DNA from: Calliopsis andreniformis
Lineage: Eukaryota > Arthropoda > Insecta > Hymenoptera > Andrenidae
NCBI RefSeq assembly: GCF_051401765.1
Contig: NW_027480480.1
Span: 2,170,001-2,234,000 of the forward strand
DNA length: 64,000 bases
Reading direction: 5' to 3'
Under the pieces are notes generated by a model. The model made no database searches. It saw only the letters and a list, made by a program, of their open reading frames with translations, and was not told the origin of the DNA. Below, one piece after another: positions 40,109 to 52,697 of this stretch; the first letter of the stretch is position 1, and each line of letters starts with the position of its first letter. The position numbers and the translations under genes are program-made.

Positions 40109-40720
40109 AGGATTGAGGATTGAAGATTGAGGATTCGGTATTGAGGATTGAAGAATGAGGATTGAGGAGTGAGGACTGAGGATTGGGGATTGCAGTTTGA
40201 GTATTGAGGATTGAAGATTGAGGATTGAGGATTGAGGATTGAGGATTGAGGATTGAGGACTAAGGATTGAAGATCGAGTATTGAGGATTGAAGGTTGAGG
40301 ATTGAGAATTGAGGAATGAGGATTGAGGATTGAAGATTGAGGATTGGGGATTGAGGATTGACGATTGAGTATTGAGCATTGACGATTGAGAATTGAGGAT
40401 TGTGGATTGAGTATTGAGGATTGAGGATTGAGGATTGAAGATTGAATATTGATGATTGAAGATTGAGGATCGAGGATTGAGGGTTGTGGATTGAGGACGA
40501 GGACTGAGGGTTGAGTATTGATGGTTGAGGATTGAGGGTTGAGGATTGAGGGTTGAGGATTGAGGAAGAGGGCTGAGGGTTGAGGATTGAGGTTTGAGGA
40601 CTGAGGACTGAGGATTGAGGATTGAGAGTTGTGGATTGAGGACGAGGACTGAGGGTTGAGTATTTGTGTTTGAAGTCTGAGGATTGAGGATTGAGGATTG
40701 AGAATTGAGGATTGAGGATT
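40109..40720. repeat. Array stretch with gaagatcgagta marker
   Basis: The segment taaggattgaagatcgag near 40,261 follows the series at 30,172 (ccaaggattgaagatcg), 32,421 and 45,849. It leads into an atggttgagg and ggaaga series at about 40,520-40,570. No gene is seen. Confidence 0.68.
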
Positions 40721-42411
40721 GAGGATTGAAGATTGAGGATTGGGTGTTGAGGATTGAGGGTTGTGGATTGAGGACGAGGACTGAGGGTTGAGTATTGATG
40801 TTTGAGTTCTGAGGATTGAGGATTGAGGATTGAGGATTGAGAATTGAGGACAGAGGATTGAGGATTGAAGATTGAGGATTGGGTGTTGAGGATTGAAGAA
40901 TGTGGTGTGAGGATTGAGGATTGAGGATTGAGGATTGAAGATTGAGTATTGAGGATTGAAGATTGAGGATTGAGGATTGAGGATTGAGGATTGAGGTTTG
41001 AGGATTGAAGATTGAGGATTGGGTATTGCGGATTGAACATTGAGGATTGAAGATTGAGGATTGGGTGTTGAGGGTTGAAGAATGAGGATTGAGGATTGAG
41101 GATTGAGGATTGAGGATTGAGGATTGAAGATTCAGTATTGAGGATTGAAGATTGTGGATTAAGGATTGAGGATTGAGGATTGAAGATTGAGTATTGAGGA
41201 TTGACGATTGAAGATTGAGGAATGAGTATTGAGGATTGAGGATTGAGTATTGAGGATTGAGGATGGAAGACTGAGGATTGGGTAATGAGGATTGAACGTT
41301 GAGGATTGAGGGTTGAGGATTGAGGATTGAGGATTGAAGATTGAGGATTGAATATTAATGATTGAAGATTGAGGATTGAGGATTGAGTGTTGTGGATTGA
41401 GGACGAGGACTGAGGGTTGAGTATTGGTGTTTGATGTCTGAGGATTGAGGATTGAGGAATGAGGATTGAGGATTGAAGATTGTGGATTCGGTATTGAGGA
41501 TTGAAGAATGAGGATTGAGGAGTGAGGACTGAGGATTGACGATTGCAGTTTGAGTATTGAGGATTGAAGATTGAGGATTGAGGGTATTGAGGATTGAGGA
41601 TTGAGGATTGAGGATTGAGGATTGAGGATTGAGGATTGAGAATTGAGGATTGAGGATTGAAGATTGAGCATTGAAGATTGAGGATTGAAGAATGAGGATT
41701 GAGGATTGAGGATTGAGGATTGAGGATTGAGGGTTGAGGATTGAGGATGAGGGCTGAGGTTTGAGGATTGAGGTTTGAGGTCTGGGACTGAGAATTGAGG
41801 GTCGAGAATTGAGGATTGAGGATTGAGGGTTGAAGATTGAGGATTGGGTATTGAGTGTTGAAGAATGAGGATTGAGGATTGAGGATTGAGGATTGAGGAT
41901 TGAGGATTGAAGATTCAGTATTGAGGATTGAGGGTTGTGGATTGAGGACGAGGACTGAGGGTTGAGTATTGATGGTTGAGGATTGAGGGTTGAGGATTGA
42001 GGGTTGAGGATTGAGGAAGAGGGCTGAGGGTTGAGGATTGAGGTTTGAGGACTGAGGACTGAGGATTGAGGATTGAGAGTTGTGGATTGAGGACGAGGAC
42101 TGAGGGTTGAGTATTTGTGTTTGAAGTCTGAGGATTGAGGATTGAGGATTGAGAATTGAGGATTGAGGATTGAGGATTGAAGATTGAGGATTGGGTGTTG
42201 AGGATTGAGGGTTGTGGATTGAGGACGAGGACTGAGGGTTGAGTATTGATGTTTGAGTTCTGAGGATTGAGGATTGAGGATTGAGGATTGAGAATTGAGG
42301 ACAGAGGATTGAGGATTGAAGATTGAGGATTGGGTGTTGAGGATTGAAGAATGTGGTGTGAGGATTGAGGATTGAGGATTGAGGATTGAAGATTGAGTAT
42401 TGAGGATTGAG
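40478..42411. repeat. Direct duplication at 1,451-bp offset
   Basis: About 480 bp at 40,478-40,960 recurs at 41,930-42,411, from gagggttgtgg through atggttgagg, gaggaagaggg and atgtggtgtgagg. The offset is 1,451 at every marker I checked. The interval between (40,720-41,930) is itself a copy of 33,750-34,960 at offset 6,970. Confidence 0.8.
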
Positions 42412-44255
42412 GATTGAGAATTGAGGATTGAGGATTGAAGATTGAGCATTGAAGATTGAGGATTGAGGAATGAGGATTGAGGATTGAAGGTTGAGGATTC
42501 AGGATTGAGGACTGAGGATTGAGGATTGAGGATTGATTATTGAAGATTGAGTATTGAGGATTGAAGATTGAGGGTTGAGGATTGAGGATTGAGTATTGAG
42601 GATTGAAGATTGAGGATTGGGTATTGAGGATTGAAGAATGAGGATTGAGGATTGAGGATTGGGGATTGAGGATTGAGGATTCAAGATTGAGTATTCAGAA
42701 TTGGAGATTGGCGATTGAGGGTTGAGGATTGAGGATAGACGATTGAAGATTGAGGATTGGGGACTGAGTGTTGAGGGTTGAGTGATGAGAATTGATGATT
42801 GTGGATAGAGATTTGAAGATTTCAGGTTGAGTATTGAGTATTAAAACCTGTGAATTGAGGATATTCTATTGAGGATTGAGGACTGACAACTGATTGTTGA
42901 GGACTGAGGTCTGAAGACTGAGGATTCAGGTTTGAGGATTCAGGATTGAGGTTTGAGGACTGAGGATTGAGTATTGAGGATTGAGGATTGAGGATTGAGG
43001 ATTGAGGATTGAGGATTGAAGATTGAGGTTTGGGTATTGAGGATTGAACATTGAGGACTGTGGATTGAGTATTGAGGACCGAGAATTGAGGACTGAGGAT
43101 TGAGGATTGAAGATTGAGAATTGGGTGTTGAGGATTGAGGGTTGTGGATTGAGGACGAGGACTGAGGGTTGAGTATTGATGTTTGAGGTCTGAGGATTGA
43201 GGATTGAGGATTGAGGATTGGGAATTGAGGATTGAGGATTGAGGATTGAAGATTGAGGATTGGGTGTTGAGGATTGAAGAATGTGGAGTGAGGATTGAGG
43301 ATTGAGGATTGAGGATTGAAGATTGAGTATTGGGGATTGAAGATTGAGGATTGAGGATTGAGGATTGAGGATTGAGGGTTGAGGATTGAAGATTGAGGAT
43401 TGGGTATGGCGGATTGAACATTGAGGATTGAAGATTGAGGATTGGGTGTTGAGGGTTGAAGAATGAGGATTGAGGATTGAGGATTGAGGATTGAGGATTG
43501 AAGATTCAGAATTGAGGATTGAAGATTGTGGATTAAGGATTGAGGATTGTGGATTGAGGATTGGGGAATGAGCATTGAAGATTGAGTATTGAGGATTGAA
43601 CGTTGAGGATTGTGGATTGAGGATTGAGGATTCAGGATTGAATATTGAGGACTGGGGGCTGAGTGTTGAGGGTTGAGTGATGAGAATTGATGTTTGTGGA
43701 TAGAGATTTGAAGATTGCAGATTGAGTATTGAGTAATGAAAACTGTGAATTGATGATATTCTATAGAGGATTGAGGATTGACAACTGATTGTAGAGGACC
43801 GAGGGCTGAAGATTGAGGATTCAGGATTGAGGATTGAGGATTGAGGATTGAAGATTGAATATTGATGATTGAAGATTGAGGATCGAGGATTGAGGGTTGT
43901 GGATTGAGAACGAGGACTGAGGGTTGAGTATTGATGTTTGAGGTCTGAGGATTGAGGATTGAGGATTGAGGATTGAGGATTGAGGATTGAGGATTGAGGA
44001 TTGAGGATTGAGGATTGAGGATTGAGGATTGAAGATTGAGGACTGGGGATTGAGGATTGACGATTGAGTATTGAGCATTGACGATTGAGAATTGAGGATT
44101 GTGGATTGAGTATTGAGGATGGAGGATTGAGGATTGAAGATTGAATATTGATGATTGAAGATTGAGGATTGAGGATTGAGGGTTGCGGATTGAGGACGAG
44201 GACTGAGGGTTGAGTATTGGTGTTTGAAGTCTGAGGATTGAGGATTGAGAATTGA
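42412..44255. repeat. Four-copy block, copy 4
   Basis: From about 42,490 it matches 7,470-9,228 at offset 35,017 and 35,390-37,150 at offset 7,100 to 7,093. It carries the last two cassettes of the window, 42860 (with the private ttaaaacctg) and 43755. Confidence 0.84.
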
Positions 44256-45290
44256 GGATTGAGGATTGAAGATTGAGGATTCGGTATTGAGGATTGAAGA
44301 ATGAGGATTGAGGAGTGAGGACTGAGGATTGAGGATTGCAGTTTGAGTATTGAGGATTGAAGATTGAGGATTGAGGATTGAGGATAGAGGATTGAGGATT
44401 GAGGATTGATTATTGAAGATTGAGTATTGAGGATTGAAGATTGAGGATTGAGGATTGAGGATTGAGGATTGAGGATTGAGGATGAGGGCTGAGGGTTGAG
44501 GATTGAGGTTTGAGGTTTGAGGACTGAGGACTGAGGATTGAGGATTGAGAATTGGGGATTGAGGATTGAGTATTGTAGATTGAGGATCGGTTATTGAGGA
44601 TTGAAGAATGTGGATTGAGGATTGAGGATTGAGGATTGAGGTTTGAAGATTGACGATTGAGGATTGAGGATTGACAACTGATTGTAGAGGACTGAGGGCT
44701 GAAGATTGAGGATTCAGTATTGAGGATTCAGGATTGATGTTTGAGGACTGAGGATTGAAGATTGAGGATTGAGGACTGAGTATTGAGGATTGAGGATTGA
44801 GTATTGAGGATTGAGAATGGAAGACTGAGGATTGGGTATTGAGGATTGAACGTTGAGGTTTGAAGATTGAAGGTTGAATATTAATGATTGAAGATTGAGG
44901 ATTGAGGATTGAGGGTTGTGGATTGAGGACGAAGACTGAGGGTTGAGTATTTGTGTTTGAAGTCTGAGGATTGAGGATTGAGGATTGAGAATTGAGGATT
45001 GATTATTGAAGATTGAGTATTGAGGATTGAAGATTGAGGATTGAGGATTGAGGATTGAGGATTGAGGATTGAGGATGAGGGCTGAGGGTTGAGGATTGAG
45101 GTTTGAGGTTTGAGGACTGAGGACTGAGGATTGAGGATTGAGAATTGGGGATTGAGGATTGAGTATTGTAGATTGAGGATCGGGTATTGAGGATTGAAGA
45201 ATGTGGATTGATGATTGAGGATCGAGGATTGAGGTTTGAAGATTGACGATTGAGGATTGAGGATTGACAACTGAGTGTAGAGGACTGAGG
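44256..45290. repeat. Copy of the region holding the 593-bp pair
   Basis: Matches 38,770-39,804 at offset 5,486. It has the same 593-bp internal direct repeat (44,411-45,003 and the start of a second copy). The private gaaggttgaatatt variant of the first 593-bp copy is also present here, which supports block copying of the pair. Confidence 0.83.
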
Positions 45291-46300
45291 ACTGAGGATT
45301 GAGGATTGAGAGTTGTGGATTGAGGACGAGGACTGAGGGTTGAGTATTTGTGTTTGAAGTCTGAGGATTGAGGATTGAGGATTGAGAATTGAGGATTGAG
45401 GATTGAGGATTGAAGATTGAGGATCCGGTATTGAGGATTGAAGAATGAGAATTGAGGAGTGAGGACTGAGGATTGAGGATTGCAGTTTGAGTATTGAGGA
45501 TTGAAGATTGAGGATTGAGGATTGAGGATTGAGGATTGAGGATTGAGGATTGAGGATTGAAGATTGAGTATTGAGGATTGAAGATTAAGGATTGAGGATT
45601 GAGGATTGAGGATTGAGGATTGAAGATTGAGGATTGGGGTTTGAGGACTGAGGATTGACGATTGAGTATTGAGCATTGAGGATTGAGAATTGAGGATTGA
45701 GGATTGAGGATTGAAGATTGAGGATTCGGTATTGAGGATTGAAGAATGAGGATTGAGGAGTGAGGACTGAGGATTGGGGATTGCAGTTTGAGTATTGAGG
45801 ATTGAAGATTGAGGATTGAGGATTGAGGATTGAGGATTGAGGATTGAGGACTAAGGATTGAAGATCGAGTACTGAGGATTGAAGGTTGAGGATTGAGAAT
45901 TGAGGATTGAGGATTGAGGATTGAAGATTGAGGATTGGGGATTGAGGATTGACGATTGAGTATTGGGCATTGACGGTTGAGAATTGAGGATTGTGGATTG
46001 AGTATTGAGGATTGAGGATTGAGGATTGAAGATTGAATATTGACGATTGAAGATTGAGGATCGAGGATTGAGGGTTGTGGATTGAGGACGAGGACTGAGG
46101 GTTGAGTATTGATGGTTGAGGTCTGAGGATTGAGGATTGAGGATTGAGAATTGAGGACTGAGGATTGAGGATTGAAGATTGAGGATTGGGTGTTGAGGAT
46201 TGAAGAATGTGGATTGAGGATTGATTATTGAGGATTGAGGATTGAAGATTGACTATTGAGGATTGAGGATTGAGGATTGAAGATTGAGGTTTGGGTATTG
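45291..46300. repeat. Right end of domain A
   Basis: 45,291-45,705 matches 29,467-29,880 at offset 15,824, with gagagttgtgg, ggatccgg and gattaagg markers. 45,715-45,860 follows 40,130-40,280, and 45,849-46,110 follows 40,260-40,520. Domain B markers appear just beyond. No gene is seen. Confidence 0.68.
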
Positions 46301-47864
46301 AGGATTAAACATTGAGGACTGTGGATTGATTATTGAGGATTGAGGATTGATGATTGAGGATCGATGATTGAAGATTGAGAATTGAGGATTGAAGATTGAG
46401 GTTTGAAGATTGAGTATTGATGATTGAATATTGAGGATTGAGGATTGAGGATTGAGGATTGAGGATTGAGGATTGAGGATCTAGGATTGGAGATTGATTA
46501 TTGAGTATAGAAGCTTGAGGATTGTGGATTGAGGATTGAGGATTGAGGATTGAGGATTGAGGATTCAGAATTGAGAATTGAGGATTGAGGATTGAGGATT
46601 GAAGATTGAGTATTGATGATTGAATATTGAGGATTGAGGATTGAGAATTGAGGATTGAAGATTGAGTATTGAGGATTGAAGATTGAGGATTGAGTATTGA
46701 GGATTGAGGATTCAGGGTTGAAGATTGAGGATTGAGGATTGAGGATTGAGGATTGAGGATTGAGGATTGAAGATTGAATATTGATGATTGAATATTGAGG
46801 ACTGAGGATTGAGGGTTGTGGATTGAGGACGAGGACTGAGGGTTGAATATTGACGTTTGAGGTCTGAGGATTAAGGATTGAGGATTGAGAATTGAGTATT
46901 GAGGATTGAGGATTGAAGATTGAGGATTGGGTATTTAGGATTGAAGAATGAGGACTGAGGATTGAGGTTTTAGGATTGAGGATTGAAGATTGAGTATTGA
47001 TGATTGAATATTGAGGATTGAGGATTGAGGTTTGAGGATTGAGGATGAAGTCTGAGGGTTGAGGATTGAGGTTTGAGGAACGAGGATTGAGGATTGAGGA
47101 TTGAGGACTAAGGATTGACGATTGAGTATTGAAGATTGAGGAATGATCGCTGAGGATTGACGACTGAGAATTGAGGATTGAGGATTGATGATCGAAGATT
47201 CAGTATTGAGGGTTGAATATTGCGGATTGAGGATTGAGGATTGAGGATTGAGGATTGAGGATTGAGGATTGAAGATTGAGTATTGAGTATTGAAGGTTGA
47301 GGATTGTGGATTGAGGATTAAGGATTGAGGATTGAATATTGTAGATTGAGTATTGATGCCTGAGGATTGAGGATTGAGGATTGAGGATTGAGGATTGAGG
47401 ATGGAAGATTGAGTACTGAGGATTGAAGATTGAAGGTTGAAGATTGAGTATTGATGATTGAATATTGAGGATTGAGGATTGAGGATTGAGGATTGAGGAT
47501 TGAGGATTGAGGATTGAGGATTGAGGATTGAAGATTGAGTATTGCTGATTGAATATTGAGGACTGGGGATTGAGGTTTGAGGATTGAGGACGAGGACTGA
47601 CGGTAGAGGATTTAGGTTTGAGGATTGAGGATTGAGGACTGAGGATTGAGGATGCGTGCTAAGCGTCGGGGATTGAGATTCGACGACTGAGGTCTGAGGA
47701 TTGAGGATTGAGAATTGAGGATTGATGTTTGAGGATTGAAGATTGAGGATTGTGTATTGAGGATTGAGGAATGAGGATTGAGGATTGAGGATTGAGGATT
47801 GAGGATTGAGTATTGAGGATTGAGGATTGAGGATTGAGGATTGAGGATTGAGGATTGAGGATTG
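46301..47864. repeat. Start of domain B
   Basis: The first gatctagg of domain B is near 46,470, the first tatagaagcttgagg (a HindIII site at 46,511) follows, and tgattga-atattga pairs become common. Some domain A units persist. A C-richer diverged stretch lies near 47,650. No coding feature is present. Confidence 0.7.
47545..47765. repeat. Diverged stretch with gtgctaag, copy 1
   Basis: Contains gatgcgtgctaagcgtcggg and gattcgacgactga at about 47,651-47,690. This is unusually rich in C and CpG for the array. Read as units (ggatgc, gtgctaa, gcgtcgg, ggattga, gattcga, cgactga) it is a diverged form of the common ggatga, gggctga, gggttga series. A paralogue lies 16,120 bp away at 63,691-63,860. 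Confidence 0.75.
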
Positions 47865-50126
47865 AAGATTGAGTATTGATGATTGAATATTGAGGATTGA
47901 GGATTGAGGTTTGAGGATTGAGGATTGAGGATTGAGGGTTGAGGATTGAGTATTGAAGATTGAGTATTGATGCCTGAGGATTGAGGATCGAGGATTGAGG
48001 ATTGAGGATTGGAGATTGATTATTGAGGATTGAAGATTGAGGATTGAGGATTGAGGATTGAGAATTGAGAATTGAGTATGAGGACTGAGGGTTGAGGATT
48101 GAGGTTTGAGGAATGAGGATTGAGGGTTGGGGAATGAGGATTGAGGATTGAGGATTGAGGATTGAGCATTGAAGATTGAGGATTGAGGATTGAGGATTGA
48201 GGATTGAAGATTGAGTGTTGAGGGTTGAAGATTGAGGACTGAGGATTGAGGATTGAGGATTGAGGATTGAAGATTGAGTATTGAGGATTGAAGATTGAGG
48301 ATTGAGTATTGATGATTGAGGATTCAGGGTTGAAGATTGAGGATTGAGGATTGAGGATTGACGATCTAGGATTGGAGATTGATTATTGAGTATAGAAGCT
48401 TGAGGATTGTGGATTGAGGATTGAGGATTGAGGATTGAGGATTGAGGATTGAGGATTCAGGATTGAGAATTGAGGATTGGAGATTGAGGATTGAGTATTG
48501 AGGATTGAGGATTCAGGGTTGAAGATTGAGGATTGAGGATTGAGGATTGAGGATTGAGGATTGAGGATAGAGGATTGAGTACCGAGGATGGAGGATGAGG
48601 GCTGAGGGTTGAGGATTGAGGATTGAGAAATGAGGATTGAGGATTGAGGATTGAAATTGAGAATTGGGTATTGAGGATTGAAGGATGAGGATTGAGGAAT
48701 TAGGATTGAGGATTGAGGATTGAGGATTGAAGATTGAGGATTGGGTATTGAGGATTGAAGAATGAGGATTGAGGATTGAGGATTGAGGATTGAGTATTGA
48801 AGATTGAGTGCTGAGGATTGAAGATTGAGGATTGAGGATTGAGGATTGAGGATTGAGGATTGAAGATTGAGTATTGAGGATTGAAGATTGAGGATTGAGT
48901 ATTGAGGATTGAGGATTCAGTGTTGAAGATTGAGGATTGAGGATTGAGGATTGAGGATTGAGGATTGAGAATTGAAGATTGAATATTGATGATTGAATAT
49001 TGAGGACTGCGGATTGAGGGTTGTGGTTTGTGGGCGAGGACTCAGGGCTGAATATTGATGTTTGAGGTCCGGGGATTAAGGATTGAGGATTGAGAATTGA
49101 GGATTGAGGATTGAGGATTGAAGATTGAGGATTGAGTATTAAGGATTGAGGATTCAGGGTTGAAGATTGAGGATTGAGGATTGAGGATTGGGGATCTAGG
49201 ATTGGAGATTGGTTATTGAGTATAGAAGCTTGAGGATTGTGAATTGAGGATTGAGGATTGAGGATTGAGGATTGAGGATTGAGGATTGAGGATTGAGAAT
49301 TGAGGATTGGAGATTCAGGATTGAGTATTGTGGATTGAGGATTCAGGGTTGAAGATTGAGAATTGAGGATTGAGGATTGAGGATTGAGGATTGAGGATTG
49401 AGGATTGAGGATTGAGGATTGAGAATTGAGGATTGAGGATTGAAGATTGAGTATTGAGGATTGAAGATTGAGGATTGAGTATTGAGGATTGAGGATTCAG
49501 GGTTGAAGATTGAGGATTGAGGATTGAGGATTGAGGATTGAGGATTGAGGATTGAAGATTGAATATTGATGATTGAATATTGAGGACTGAGGATTGAGGG
49601 TTGTGTATTGAGGACGAGGACTGAGGGTTGAATATTGACGTTTGAGGTCTGAGGATTAAGGATTGAGGATTGAGAATTAAGTATTGAGGATTGAGGATGA
49701 AGTCTGAGGGTTGAGGATTGAGGTTTGAGGAACGAGGATTGAGGATTGAGGATTGAGGACTAAGGATTGGCGATTGAGTATTGAAGATTGAGGATTGGTG
49801 ACTGAGGATTGACGACTGAGAATTTAGGATTGATGATTGAGGACTGAGGATTGAAGATTGAGTATTGAGTATTGAAGGTTGAGGACTGTGGATTGAGGAT
49901 TAAGGATTGAGGATTGAATATTGTAGATTGAGTATTGATGCCTGAGGATTGAGGATTGAGGATTGAGGATTGAGGATTGAGGATTGAAGATTGAGAATTG
50001 AGGATTGAAGATTGAGGTTTGAAGATTGATTATTGATGATTGAATACTGAGGATTGAGGATTGAGGAGTGAGGATTGAGGATTGAGGATTGAGGAGTGAG
50101 GATTGAGGATTGAGGATTGAGCATTG
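47865..50126. repeat. 2,262-bp higher-order repeat, copy 1
   Basis: The unit equals 324 heptamers minus 6. I count six hexamers in it: gtatga, ggatga, aattga, gggcga, ggacga and a second ggatga. HindIII sites (aagctt) at 48,396 and 49,226 recur at 50,658 and 51,488, exactly 2,262 bp on. It contains one gaaattga module and two gatctagg sites. This copy has gaggtttgagg where the next has gagctttgagg. Confidence 0.9.
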
Positions 50127-52388
50127 AAGATTGAGTATTGATGATTGAATATTGAGGATTGAGGATTGAGCTTTGAGGATTGAGGATTGAGGATTGAGGA
50201 TTGAGGATTGAGTATTGAAGATTGAGTATTGATGCCTGAGGATTGAGGATCGAGGATTGAGGATTGAGGATTGGAGATTGATTATTGAGGATTGAAGATT
50301 GAGGATTGAGGATTGAGGATTGAGAATTGAGAATTGAGTATGAGGACTGAGGGTTGAGGATTGAGGTTTGAGGAATGAGGATTGAGGGTTGGGGAATGAG
50401 GATTGAGGATTGAGGATTGAGGATTGAGCATTGAAGATTGAGGATTGAGGATTGAGGATTGAGGATTGAAGATTGAGTGTTGAGGGTTGAAGATTGAGGA
50501 CTGAGGATTGAGGATTGAGGATTGAGGATTGAAGATTGAGTATTGAGGATTGAAGATTGAGGATTGAGTATTGATGATTGAGGATTCAGGGTTGAAGATT
50601 GAGGATTGAGGATTGAGGATTGACGATCTAGGATTGGAGATTGATTATTGAGTATAGAAGCTTGAGGATTGTGGATTGAGGATTGAGGATTGAGGATTGA
50701 GGATTGAGGATTGAGGATTCAGGATTGAGAATTGAGGATTGGAGATTGAGGATTGAGTATTGAGGATTGAGGATTCAGGGTTGAAGATTGAGGATTGAGG
50801 ATTGAGGATTGAGGATTGAGGATTGAGGATAGAGGATTGAGTACCGAGGATGGAGGATGAGGGCTGAGGGTTGAGGATTGAGGATTGAGAAATGAGGATT
50901 GAGGATTGAGGATTGAAATTGAGAATTGGGTATTGAGGATTGAAGGATGAGGATTGAGGAATTAGGATTGAGGATTGAGGATTGAGGATTGAAGATTGAG
51001 GATTGGGTATTGAGGATTGAAGAATGAGGATTGAGGATTGAGGATTGAGGATTGAGTATTGAAGATTGAGTGCTGAGGATTGAAGATTGAGGATTGAGGA
51101 TTGAGGATTGAGGATTGAGGATTGAAGATTGAGTATTGAGGATTGAAGATTGAGGATTGAGTATTGAGGATTGAGGATTCAGTGTTGAAGATTGAGGATT
51201 GAGGATTGAGGATTGAGGATTGAGGATTGAGAATTGAAGATTGAATATTGATGATTGAATATTGAGGACTGCGGATTGAGGGTTGTGGTTTGTGGGCGAG
51301 GACTCAGGGCTGAATATTGATGTTTGAGGTCCGGGGATTAAGGATTGAGGATTGAGAATTGAGGATTGAGGATTGAGGATTGAAGATTGAGGATTGAGTA
51401 TTAAGGATTGAGGATTCAGGGTTGAAGATTGAGGATTGAGGATTGAGGATTGGGGATCTAGGATTGGAGATTGGTTATTGAGTATAGAAGCTTGAGGATT
51501 GTGAATTGAGGATTGAGGATTGAGGATTGAGGATTGAGGATTGAGGATTGAGGATTGAGAATTGAGGATTGGAGATTCAGGATTGAGTATTGTGGATTGA
51601 GGATTCAGGGTTGAAGATTGAGAATTGAGGATTGAGGATTGAGGATTGAGGATTGAGGATTGAGGATTGAGGATTGAGGATTGAGAATTGAGGATTGAGG
51701 ATTGAAGATTGAGTATTGAGGATTGAAGATTGAGGATTGAGTATTGAGGATTGAGGATTCAGGGTTGAAGATTGAGGATTGAGGATTGAGGATTGAGGAT
51801 TGAGGATTGAGGATTGAAGATTGAATATTGATGATTGAATATTGAGGACTGAGGATTGAGGGTTGTGTATTGAGGACGAGGACTGAGGGTTGAATATTGA
51901 CGTTTGAGGTCTGAGGATTAAGGATTGAGGATTGAGAATTAAGTATTGAGGATTGAGGATGAAGTCTGAGGGTTGAGGATTGAGGTTTGAGGAACGAGGA
52001 TTGAGGATTGAGGATTGAGGACTAAGGATTGGCGATTGAGTATTGAAGATTGAGGATTGGTGACTGAGGATTGACGACTGAGAATTTAGGATTGATGATT
52101 GAGGACTGAGGATTGAAGATTGAGTATTGAGTATTGAAGGTTGAGGACTGTGGATTGAGGATTAAGGATTGAGGATTGAATATTGTAGATTGAGTATTGA
52201 TGCCTGAGGATTGAGGATTGAGGATTGAGGATTGAGGATTGAGGATTGAAGATTGAGAATTGAGGATTGAAGATTGAGGTTTGAAGATTGATTATTGATG
52301 ATTGAATACTGAGGATTGAGGATTGAGGAGTGAGGATTGAGGATTGAGGATTGAGGAGTGAGGATTGAGGATTGAGGATTGAGCATTG
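50127..52388. repeat. 2,262-bp higher-order repeat, copy 2
   Basis: Repeats the preceding 2,262 bp with very few differences. It has the gagctttgagg form at about 50,170, which is shared with the partial third copy at 52,433. Confidence 0.9.
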
Positions 52389-52697
52389 AAGATTGAGTAT
52401 TGATGATTGAATATTGAGGATTGAGGATTGAGCTTTGAGGATTGAGGATTGAGGATTGAGGATTGAGGATTGAGTATTGAAGATTGAGTATTGATGCCTG
52501 AGGATTGAGGATCGAGGATTGAGGATTGAGGATTGGAGATTGATTATTGAGGATTGAAGATTGAGGATTGAGGATTGAGGATTGAGAATTGAGAATTGAG
52601 TATGAGGACTGAGAGTTGAGGATTGAGGTTTGAGGAATGAGGATTGAGGGTTGGGGAATGAGGATTGAGGATTGAGGATTGAGGATTGAGCATTGAG
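52389..52697. repeat. 2,262-bp higher-order repeat, partial copy 3
   Basis: About 309 bp continue the periodicity up to gggttggggaatgagg and gagcattga, then diverge. One private change is gagagttgagg for gagggttgagg. Confidence 0.82.

Larger units (their letters stand above)
1742..43762. repeat. Diverged-unit cassette family, 36 copies
   Basis: The core gatattct (gatatgct in two copies) starts at: 1742, 2678, 4271, 5089, 5341, 7843, 8738, 9716, 10861, 11441, 13825, 14761, 16354, 17403, 19434, 20483, 21203, 22021, 22273, 23992, 24894, 25886, 26515, 26893, 28998, 29250, 30039, 31247, 31499, 32288, 33063, 35760, 36662, 37814, 42860 and 43755. Three main types are visible. Type I has aaacctgtgaattgagg before the core. 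Type II has aatgaaaactgtg and then gatgatatt or aatgatatt. Type III is followed by gacaattgattg and gacttatggg. Type I has 17 copies plus the two gatatgct forms, type II has 11 and type III has 6. Spacing ranges from about 240 bp to 5 kb and repeats exactly between duplicated blocks. Confidence 0.88.
1..46300. repeat. Array domain A (gatattct cassette type)
   Basis: This part of the array is marked by a recurring cassette of diverged units around gatattct, by ggatccgg or ggattcgg followed by tattgagg, and by the hexamer ggacga inside gaggacgaggactga. It is a mosaic of paralogous blocks reused at many offsets. The last full cassette lies near 43,755. Partial cassettes with only the downstream gacaactga part persist at about 39,190, 39,780, 44,672 and 45,264. 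The boundary with domain B is gradual between about 46,100 and 46,500. Confidence 0.8.
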
